Origin: Planctomycetota bacterium
Lineage (GTDB): Bacteria; Planctomycetota; UBA1135; UBA2386
Direction: 5' to 3'
DNA: 11,569 nt
Assembly: GCA_023433825.1 (NCBI GenBank)
Contig: JAEYTU010000380.1
Location: 1-11,569, forward strand
Made by a program: the position numbers and the translations under genes. The notes beneath the pieces were generated by a model. The model did not search any database. It was not told where the DNA came from and saw only the letters and a list, made by a program, of their open reading frames with translations. Below, piece after piece: positions 6,391 through 11,569 of this stretch (its first letter is position 1; each line of letters opens with the position of its first letter).

Positions 6391-7757
6391 CGGCGCGGTC
6401 CCGCTGTTTCGGCGAGCTCGGTGCGCGCGACGGCGGCGTTCCACCGTGCGTCGACGAGGGCGTCGACGGCGCCGAGGCGCTCACGCAGCGCCATGCTCCA
6501 TCGATCCAACGTCGCATGGTCGGTCGCAAAGCGTGCCCGAGCGGCGCGGAATCGCGCGACACCGTCGTCGTACTGCGGCGTCGCGTGGTCGCGCAGCACC
6601 GTCTCGGCCGCTGCGGTGCGCGCCACGGTCGTCGCGAGGTCGGCGCGAATCCGCGCCGCGGCGTCGGTCAGTCCGGCGCGCTTGACGGCGTGCTCGGCGC
6701 GGAGCGCGTCGAGCTCGGCGCCGACGGCGCCGGGAAAGTCGAACATCGCGTCGATCATGCCGCCGGTCATCGTCTCGCCCGGCATCCACGTCCACATCGG
6801 GCCGATGCGAAGGTCGGGCCAACGCCGCGCAGCGACGGCCTCGAACGCCGCAGTCGTCACGGCGAGTTCGACGCGCAGCGCGCGCAGCTCCGGGTGCCGC
6901 GCGAGAAGTTCGGCGAGCGTTGGCAGCGCATCGGCGTAGGGCGCCGCACCGAGGGCGTCGTCGAGCGCATTCGCGTCGACGCCGTTCAGCAGCGGATCGT
7001 CGGGCGCGAGTCCCGCCGTGATCGCCAGTGCAGAACGCGCAGCCGCCAGTTCAGCGGCCGCCAGTGCGCGACGTTCGTCGACGCGGTGCAGCATCGCCGT
7101 CGCCTCGAGCAAGTGGTCGCTCGCGAGCCAGCCACGCCGCGACAGAACGTCGATCCGAATCCGATCGCCGTCGACCAGCGCGGCAACGGTGGCGATCTCG
7201 TCGAGACGCAGAGCTGCCGCGGCGACGGTCACGCGCGCGCGTTCGACGCGGTACCACGCGCGCCACGCCGCCGCTTCGTGACGCAGGACCGACGCACGCA
7301 GTCGCGCGTCGGCCAGTGCGGACGCGGCCGCGGCGCGCCCGAGTCCGAGCACGCCGAGCAGGTCGAACGAGAGCGTCAACTCGGACTCACGCCGCAAGTC
7401 ACCCGCGTCCATCGTCGTCGCCGTGACGCCGATCGCCGCCGGACGACCGGCCGCGCGCGCCGACGCCTCCGCGAACGCGACGTCGAGGCGCGCGCGGCGG
7501 ACGTCGGGGTCGTTCGCGAGCGCGAACGCGCGCCACGTCTCCGCCGTGCGCGGATCCGGCGGTGTTCCGATTCGTGGCCGCGGCAACGCGAGAGGTGCGA
7601 GGTCGAGCATCGCGAGTGCGCGTTCGACGTGCGCCGGATCGTTGCGTGTCGCGAGTTCCATCGCGACGTCGGCGTCGGTCGGCTCGGGCGGTGGCGTCGT
7701 GCATCCGCCGTGCGCGATGGCGAAGAGCAGAGCGCAACCGGCGTGTCGTCGAAGCAT
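6387..7757 (-). CDS. TolC-like outer-membrane efflux protein, probable lipoprotein (456 aa)
   Basis: This is the outer-membrane channel component, first gene of the exporter operon. A short hydrophobic signal (LRRHAGCALLFAIAHGG) ends at Cys19, followed by a Pro-rich linker (TTPPPEPTD), suggesting a lipid-anchored outer-membrane factor, although the lipobox (AHGGC) is atypical at its -3 position. Two OEP repeats are visible. The first starts at FALANDPDVRRARLDVAFA (78-96) and the second at ELLARHPELRALRVELAV (283-300); both are followed by long Ala-rich helices and strand segments such as LTLSFDLLG and MIDAMFDFPG. The length matches the family. The frame continues upstream to 8249, but that part is antisense to the symporter gene, so ATG 7757 is chosen. 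No good Shine-Dalgarno precedes it, and a possible -10 lies only about 10 bases upstream, so the mRNA may be nearly leaderless. Confidence 0.88.
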   Translation of the reverse strand: MLRRHAGCALLFAIAHGGCTTPPPEPTDADVAMELATRNDPAHVERALAMLDLAPLALPRPRIGTPPDPRTAETWRAFALANDPDVRRARLDVAFAEASARAAGRPAAIGVTATTMDAGDLRRESELTLSFDLLGVLGLGRAAAASALADARLRASVLRHEAAAWRAWYRVERARVTVAAAALRLDEIATVAALVDGDRIRIDVLSRRGWLASDHLLEATAMLHRVDERRALAAAELAAARSALAITAGLAPDDPLLNGVDANALDDALGAAPYADALPTLAELLARHPELRALRVELAVTTAAFEAVAARRWPDLRIGPMWTWMPGETMTGGMIDAMFDFPGAVGAELDALRAEHAVKRAGLTDAAARIRADLATTVARTAAAETVLRDHATPQYDDGVARFRAARARFATDHATLDRWSMALRERLGAVDALVDARWNAAVARTELAETAGPRR

Positions 7758-7896
7758 CGAGGCGCGCAGTATTCCGCGACACGTCGCGCGCGCAAACGTT
7801 CGCGCTGCGATCGACCGCGGATATGGTCCGGCGCCGCGTCGCGCGACCCTGCGACCGAACGATCCGCCGCACCCGCCGCACCCGAACTGCGAAACG
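7758..7896. promoter_or_regulatory. Divergent control region between exporter operon and symporter/NDH-2-like operon
   Basis: This 139-base gap separates two divergent start codons (7757 minus, 7897 plus), so it must hold both promoters unless the genes are read from elsewhere. For the minus strand, TTGCGC (7790-7795) and AATACT (7768-7773) are spaced 16 bases apart and point at the TolC-like gene. For the plus strand only a weak pair is seen: TTCGCG (7799-7804) and TATGGT (7822-7827), 17 bases apart. The palindromic core AACGTT (7795-7800) lies between the two and could be an operator half-site. Neither start codon has a clear Shine-Dalgarno. The existence of a control region is a strong inference; the exact elements are guesses. 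Confidence 0.5.
7768..7795 (-). promoter_or_regulatory. Candidate sigma70-like promoter for the exporter operon
   Basis: The minus-strand -35 TTGCGC (7790-7795) and -10 AATACT (7768-7773) have a 16-base spacer and match the consensus at 3/6 and 4/6 positions. Transcription would start near 7761, only about 4 bases before the ATG at 7757, implying a near-leaderless message, which fits the lack of a Shine-Dalgarno. Confidence 0.3.
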
Positions 7897-9213
7897 ATGG
7901 TCGACACCGACACCCCGCCCGGCAAGCTCGCCCGTTCGACCAAGATCCTGATCGGCCTCTGCATCGGCGCCGCCGCCGGCACGGCCGTCAACCTCGCGAC
8001 GTCCGGCGGTTCGCTGCCGGACCTCCGCACGGCGGCCGATGCGTTCGCGAACAACGTCGCGAAACCGGTCGGCGACGTGTTCCTGAACATGCTGTTCATG
8101 GTCGTCGTGCCGCTCGTGTTCTCGTCGCTGATCCTCGGCGTCGCGGGCATCGGCGATCTGAAGTCGCTCGGTCGGATCGGGCGTCGCACGCTGCTGTGGT
8201 TCTTCGGGACGACGGCGCTCGCCGTCTGCGTCGGCCTCGTGCTCGTCAACCTGCTGCGTCCGGGCGAGACGATGGACGCCGAGACCGTCGCGCAGATTCG
8301 CGCGCAGTATCAGGGCGATGCGCAGGCGCGCCTTGCCGCCGCCGAACGAGGCACCGGGTTCAGCGTGCAGACGTTCGTCGACATCGTTCCGCGCAACGTC
8401 GCGAAGGCGGCGACCGAGAACTCGATGATGCTCGGGCTGATCTTCTTCGCACTGTTGGCGGGCATCGCCGCGACGCAGATCGAACGGATCAAGGTGCAAC
8501 CACTGCTGTCGCTGCTCGAGGCGATCTACGAGATCAGCGTCAAGATCCTCGGCTTCGCGATGGCGCTGGCGCCATACGGAGTCGCGGGACTGATCTTCCA
8601 CAGCACGTTCACGCTCGGCGTCGACGTGCTGAAAGCACTCGGCTACTACGTGGTCGTCGCGATCGGCGGTCTCGTGCTGTACCAGTTTCTGATCCTCGGG
8701 GCGATCGCGCGCGTCGTCGTCGGTCAGTCGCCGCTGCGGTTCTTCGGTCGCTGCCGAGCGCTGTTCGCGACGGCGTTCTCGACGTCGTCGTCGAACGCGA
8801 CGCTGCCGACGACGATCCGGACGGCGCAGGACGAGTTCGGCGTGCCACCGCAGATCGCCGGGTTCGTCATGCCGCTCGGGGCGACGATGAACATGAACGG
8901 CACGGCGCTCTTCGAGGGTGTCTCGGTCCTGTTCCTGGCCCAGGTGGCCGGCATCGAGCTGGGACTCGGTCAGCAGGCGATCGTCGTCGCGACGGCCGTG
9001 CTGACGGCGATCGGCGCCGCCGGCGTACCGGGTGGATCGCTGCCGCTGCTCGCGATCGTGCTCGGCTACGTCGGCGTCGAACCGGCGATGCTCGGACTGA
9101 TCCTCGGTGTCGACCGGCTCGTCGACATGGCGCGCACGGTGCCGAACGTCACGTCGGACCTGTTGTGCTCGCTCTGGATCGCGAAACGCGAAGGCGTGGA
9201 GTTGAAGACGTGA
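7897..9213 (+). CDS. Dicarboxylate/amino acid:cation symporter, DAACS (GltP/DctA/SLC1) family (438 aa)
   Basis: This is a cation-coupled uptake carrier in the inner membrane, of normal length for the family. The helical hairpin 1 serine motif STSSSNATLPTT is at 295-306, the TM7 motif GATMNMNGTALFE at 328-340, and the hairpin 2 motif GVPGGS at 376-381. TM8 shows D410, R413, T414, N417 and D421 in VDMARTVPNVTSD (409-421). By comparison with GltPh, this Arg is the residue that binds the side-chain carboxylate of acidic substrates, so aspartate, glutamate or a C4-dicarboxylate is expected rather than a neutral amino acid. The TM7 motif reads NMNGT, where the well-studied members have NMDGT; that Asp is a sodium ligand in GltPh. 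ATG 7897 is chosen because the longer frame upstream is antisense to the TolC-like gene. The stop overlaps the next gene's GTG by 4 bases. Confidence 0.95.
   Translation: MVDTDTPPGKLARSTKILIGLCIGAAAGTAVNLATSGGSLPDLRTAADAFANNVAKPVGDVFLNMLFMVVVPLVFSSLILGVAGIGDLKSLGRIGRRTLLWFFGTTALAVCVGLVLVNLLRPGETMDAETVAQIRAQYQGDAQARLAAAERGTGFSVQTFVDIVPRNVAKAATENSMMLGLIFFALLAGIAATQIERIKVQPLLSLLEAIYEISVKILGFAMALAPYGVAGLIFHSTFTLGVDVLKALGYYVVVAIGGLVLYQFLILGAIARVVVGQSPLRFFGRCRALFATAFSTSSSNATLPTTIRTAQDEFGVPPQIAGFVMPLGATMNMNGTALFEGVSVLFLAQVAGIELGLGQQAIVVATAVLTAIGAAGVPGGSLPLLAIVLGYVGVEPAMLGLILGVDRLVDMARTVPNVTSDLLCSLWIAKREGVELKT
9198..9201 (+). promoter_or_regulatory. Ribosome binding site deciding the GTG start of the NDH-2-like fusion
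   Basis: GGAG inside the 3' end of the symporter gene lies 8 bases before the GTG at 9210. Together with the GTGA overlap (9210-9213) it fixes the start of a frame that otherwise stays open for kilobases upstream. Confidence 0.7.
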
Positions 9214-11288
9214 ACGACACGACCAGCGGAACGCTCGATCCGCGACTGCCGCGCATTCCCGTCGACGTCCTCGTTCTCGGCGGCGGTTTCGCCGGGGTCT
9301 GGTGCGCGAAGCAACTCGAGCGCTCGCTCCCGCGAACGGCGACCGTGCAGCTCGTCAGCGCCGAGAACTACTTCGTCTTCCAACCGCTGCTGCCGGAGGT
9401 CGTCGGCGCGAGCGTCGATCCGAGCCACGTCATCAGCCCGCTGCGTCACCTGCTGAAGCGGACGCGGATCGTCCGCGGCGAGGTCACGCGGATCGTCGTC
9501 CGCGACGGCGGCGCGGACGGCGCCGACGTCGAGGTCACGACGCCGGACACGACCGACCGCACCGTCTACGCGGCGAAGCACTTGGTGCTCGCGCTCGGCT
9601 CGATCGTCGACGTCAGCCGCATTCCCGGCATGGCCGAGCATGCCCTGCTGATGAAGAACCTCGCCGACGCGCTGCAACTGCGGCTCGCCGTCGTCGCGCG
9701 GCTCGAACGCGCCGTACTGGAGCCCGATCCACACGAACGCCGCGCGTTGCTGTCGTTCGTCGTCATCGGCGCCGGTCTGACCGGTGTCGAGACGGCGGCC
9801 GAGATGCTCGACCTGCTGAAGAGCGCGCGGAAGGTCTATCCGACGCTGCAGGACGAACGGTTCGAGGTCATCTGCCTCGAGGGAAACGACCGGATCATGG
9901 GCGAGTTCGATCAGCGGCTTGGCGAGTACGCGCGTGAGCTGCTGACTGCACGCGGCATGCAGGTCCTGCTGAACGCGCGCTGCCGCGCCGTCTCCGCCGA
10001 GGGCGTGTATCTCGCCGACGGACGCTTCCTCGAGGCGAAGACGATCGTCTGCACGGTCGGCAACGCGCCGCATCCAGTGCTGAAGGATCTCGCCGTCGCG
10101 CGCGAACGCGGCCGGATCCGCACCGACGCGTTCCTGCGCGTCGAAGGTCACACGACGGTCTGGGCGGTCGGCGACTGCGCCTATGTTCCCGACGGTCACG
10201 GCGGGATCGCGCCGCCGACGGCGCAGTTCGCGATTCGCCAGGGAACGCAACTCGGACGCAACGTCGCGGCGGCGTTCCTCGGCAAGGGTCTGACGCGCTT
10301 CCGCCACCGCAGCGAAGGTCAGCTCGCGTCGCTCGGCCACAACCGCGCGGTCGCCTACATCCGCGGCTTCCGCTTCGCCGGGTTCTTCGCGTGGTGGCTG
10401 TGGCGGACGATCTACCTGCTGAAGCTGCCGCGGCTCGACCGCAAGCTGCGCGTCGTCCTCGACTGGACGCTGCGCCTCGCGTTCCCGCGCGACCTGACGT
10501 TCGTCGACGTCCGGCGCACGCAGCCGCTGTCGAGCGTGCATCTCGAGGACGGCGAGATCCTGTTCCGTCAGGGCGATCCGAGTGCGGCGTTCTACGTCGT
10601 CAAGGAAGGCACGATGGAACTGACGCTGCACGACCGCGACGGCGCGGTCCTGCGGCGGGATCGGCTCGGACCTGGCGAGCACTTCGGCGAGGGCTCGCTG
10701 CTGCGGAATCGGATCCGGCGAACGACGGCGCGCGCGGTCGGCGGGGCGACCGTGCTCGTGTTCGCCGCGCGCGACTTCGACGCGATGCTCGGTGCGTTCA
10801 CGGCATTCCGGACCTTGCTGACGAACACGTCGCGGCGCTTCCTCAGTTCGGGCGAACTCGAGTCGGCCGGACTGCCGCGCGAACTCGCCGCGATGCCCGT
10901 CGAGGCCTTGATGAGTCGACCGGTCGTCACGCTGCCGCCGGAGACGACGTTCGAGACGGCGCTGCGCCGAATGACCGAGCGGCCGATCTCGAGCTTCCCG
11001 ATCGCGACGGCCGACGGCCGACTGCTGGCGATGATCACGCGGAACGAGCTCTACGCGTCGCTGCGCGCAGACCTCGATCTCGGCGCGCCGCTGTTGTCGA
11101 TCGCGCGGACCGACGTCGTCACCGTGCTGCCGACCGATTCGGTCGGCCTCGCCGTCGAGCACATGCGCCGCCGTGGTTTGCAGCACGTCCCGGTCGTCGA
11201 CGCGCAGCGATGCGTCGTCGGCATGCTGTCGATGCGCGACGTCGTCGCGCGGATCCTGGCCGCGCGCAGCGGCGCGGCGACGAACTGA
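9210..11288 (+). CDS. NDH-2-like NAD(P)H:quinone oxidoreductase fused to a cyclic-nucleotide-binding-type domain and a CBS pair (692 aa)
   Basis: Residues 1-425 are a type II NADH dehydrogenase-like flavoprotein: FAD-binding VLGGGFAG (22-29), FVFQPLLPEVVGA (55-67), NADH-binding VIGAGLTGVETAAE (185-198) with acidic E224 at the end of the following strand, FAD motif AVGDCA (319-324), and the quinone-site motif PPTAQFAIRQG (335-345). An aromatic amphipathic segment AGFFAWWLWRTIYLLKLPRL (390-409) should attach it to the inner leaflet of the membrane. Residues 435-545 are a cNMP-binding beta-roll with the phosphate-cassette motif FGEGSLL...RRTT (492-506; Glu494, Arg504). Residues 562-685 are two CBS motifs (ALMSRPVVTLPPETTFETAL and VVTVLPTDSVGLAVEHM...HVPVVD). 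Typical NDH-2 enzymes end near residue 430, so the tail is an addition. It probably passes electrons from NADH to quinone without pumping protons, under ligand control by cyclic or adenine nucleotides. GTG 9210 overlaps the symporter stop. Activity and ligands are inferred. Confidence 0.9.
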   Translation: MNDTTSGTLDPRLPRIPVDVLVLGGGFAGVWCAKQLERSLPRTATVQLVSAENYFVFQPLLPEVVGASVDPSHVISPLRHLLKRTRIVRGEVTRIVVRDGGADGADVEVTTPDTTDRTVYAAKHLVLALGSIVDVSRIPGMAEHALLMKNLADALQLRLAVVARLERAVLEPDPHERRALLSFVVIGAGLTGVETAAEMLDLLKSARKVYPTLQDERFEVICLEGNDRIMGEFDQRLGEYARELLTARGMQVLLNARCRAVSAEGVYLADGRFLEAKTIVCTVGNAPHPVLKDLAVARERGRIRTDAFLRVEGHTTVWAVGDCAYVPDGHGGIAPPTAQFAIRQGTQLGRNVAAAFLGKGLTRFRHRSEGQLASLGHNRAVAYIRGFRFAGFFAWWLWRTIYLLKLPRLDRKLRVVLDWTLRLAFPRDLTFVDVRRTQPLSSVHLEDGEILFRQGDPSAAFYVVKEGTMELTLHDRDGAVLRRDRLGPGEHFGEGSLLRNRIRRTTARAVGGATVLVFAARDFDAMLGAFTAFRTLLTNTSRRFLSSGELESAGLPRELAAMPVEALMSRPVVTLPPETTFETALRRMTERPISSFPIATADGRLLAMITRNELYASLRADLDLGAPLLSIARTDVVTVLPTDSVGLAVEHMRRRGLQHVPVVDAQRCVVGMLSMRDVVARILAARSGAATN

Positions 11289-11322
11289 CGCGTCGCGCCC
11301 CGACCCGTCCGCGAATGCCCCG

Positions 11323-11350
11323 TTGACAACGGCGACGCCGGCGGTCTGAT
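11323..11350 (+). promoter_or_regulatory. Candidate sigma70-like promoter reading out of the window
   Basis: A perfect TTGACA (11323-11328) is followed after 16 bases by TCTGAT (11345-11350, 4/6 match to TATAAT). It lies 35 bases after the NDH-2-like stop and would start a transcript near 11357 that runs through the downstream hairpins. A 6-bp inverted repeat (11339-11344 with 11351-11356) overlaps the -10 and could mark an operator. Confidence 0.35.
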
Positions 11351-11369
11351 CCGCCGCACGTTCGTCCGC

Positions 11370-11393
11370 GCACCGGAAGGGTCGTTCCGGTGC
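11370..11393 (+). terminator. Perfect 9-bp hairpin, candidate terminator of the symporter/NDH-2-like operon
   Basis: GCACCGGAA (11370-11378) and TTCCGGTGC (11385-11393) form a perfect stem around a 6-base loop, 81 bases after the stop codon. No T-run follows, so termination is uncertain. It could equally be the first stem of a leader RNA from the promoter just upstream. Confidence 0.4.
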
Positions 11394-11422
11394 CGAAGGA
11401 CGCGGCTCCGGTCAGGGCCGCA

Positions 11423-11446
11423 CGCGAGACCGTGCCACGTCTCGCG
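11423..11446 (+). repeat. Perfect 8-bp inverted repeat
   Basis: CGCGAGAC (11423-11430) pairs with GTCTCGCG (11439-11446) across an 8-base loop. It lies 29 bases after the previous hairpin, in non-coding sequence. Its role is unknown; it may be a second terminator stem or part of a structured leader. Confidence 0.4.
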
Positions 11447-11470
11447 CCAGGGAGGCGGTCGACGTCCGCG

Positions 11471-11514
11471 GCTCGCCCGGTCGGCGAGCGATCGGTGGGC
11501 AACGATCGGCTCGC
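11471..11514 (+). repeat. Two overlapping, mutually exclusive hairpins
   Basis: GCTCGCC (11471-11477) pairs with GGCGAGC (11483-11489) over a 5-base loop. The same right arm, extended as GCGAGCGATCG (11484-11494), can instead pair with 11503-11514 in an 11-bp stem with one bulged G. Only one can form at a time, the arrangement used by attenuators and riboswitch expression platforms. No known riboswitch class was recognised. Confidence 0.35.
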
Positions 11515-11569
11515 AAAGCGAACCGGTCGAGCATGCATCCGGGCGGCGGATCGCGGATCGGTCAGGATC

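Larger units (their letters stand above)
11289..11569 (+). other. Gene-poor right edge with a candidate promoter and several inverted repeats
   Basis: No coding region can be supported here. A plus-strand frame stays open from 11327 to the edge, with possible GTG or ATG starts at 11390, 11495 and (in another frame) 11533, but none has a Shine-Dalgarno or a recognisable product. The stretch contains a candidate promoter (11323-11350) and inverted repeats at 11339-11356, 11370-11393, 11423-11446, 11471-11489 and 11484-11514. It may be the trailing region of the symporter/NDH-2-like operon, the leader of a gene beyond the window, or both. Confidence 0.5.

Noticed and set aside
7758..8249. N-terminal extension of the TolC-like frame
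   Set aside because: It is antisense to the symporter, and the signal sequence with Cys19 fits a start at 7757.
5805..9209. A plus-strand reading frame that stays open for over 3 kb upstream of the NDH-2-like gene
   Set aside because: It runs antisense to the adaptor and TolC-like genes and out of frame through the symporter. Its translation is Arg/Ala-rich without domains, an effect of high GC. The real start is the GTG at 9210.
9210..10484. Sulfide:quinone reductase as an alternative identity for the flavoprotein part
   Set aside because: No pair of cysteines in the positions expected for sulfide oxidation stands out, while the AQFAIRQG quinone-site motif and the aromatic C-terminal anchor match NDH-2.
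9066..11186. Long minus-strand open frame opposite the NDH-2-like gene
   Set aside because: Arg/Asp/Glu-rich low-complexity translation with no motif, fully overlapping a gene with many recognisable motifs; an antisense shadow.
11370..11514. tRNA, RNase P, SRP or known riboswitch at the right edge
   Set aside because: None of the conserved sequence blocks of these RNAs was recognised; only generic hairpins are seen.
11390..11569. Possible start of a new plus-strand gene at the right edge
   Set aside because: The frame is open only because of high GC, overlaps strong inverted repeats, has no Shine-Dalgarno and no recognisable product in the visible part.

Overview
The window is very GC-rich, with the short Shine-Dalgarno cores and 4-base gene overlaps of a bacterium. 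The two secreted proteins at the left end carry a C-terminal pattern (Gly-x-x-Leu-Tyr-x-Gln, then Ala-Asn-x-x-Gly-x-x-x-Ser-Asn-Gly) that I associate with large secreted-protein families of deep-branching Planctomycetota. That assignment is recognition from memory, not a search. The tripartite exporter indicates a diderm envelope. No tRNA, rRNA, CRISPR array, transposase or phage gene was seen.

Layout. Two transcription units diverge from a 139-bp control region (7758-7896). Leftward (minus strand) runs a compact exporter operon: TolC-like outer-membrane lipoprotein, HlyD/MacA-like adaptor, ABC ATPase, and two different FtsX/MacB-type permeases. The first four genes are joined by 4-base stop/start overlaps and the last follows after 11 bases. 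Further along the same strand lie two tandem paralogous secreted proteins of unknown function (741-1796, and 1-481, cut by the window edge). The first is followed by a strong bipartite hairpin. Both paralogues share an identical 14-base upstream block about 50 bases before their start codons.

Rightward (plus strand) runs a two-gene operon: a DAACS-family (glutamate/dicarboxylate:cation) symporter, then, in a GTGA overlap, a 692-residue protein joining a type II NADH:quinone oxidoreductase (NDH-2)-like flavoprotein, a cyclic-nucleotide-binding-type domain and a CBS-domain pair. This fusion is the most interesting object in the window: it looks like a respiratory-chain entry enzyme with a built-in nucleotide-sensing regulatory tail, translationally coupled to an acidic amino acid/dicarboxylate carrier. 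Uptake of an oxidisable carbon source and disposal of the resulting NADH could thus be made together, with the oxidoreductase tuned by cyclic or adenine nucleotides.

The right edge (11289-11569) has no supportable gene. It holds a consensus-like -35/-10 pair and a series of inverted repeats, including two that cannot form together, so it may be the terminator region of the symporter operon, the leader of a gene beyond the window, or a small RNA.
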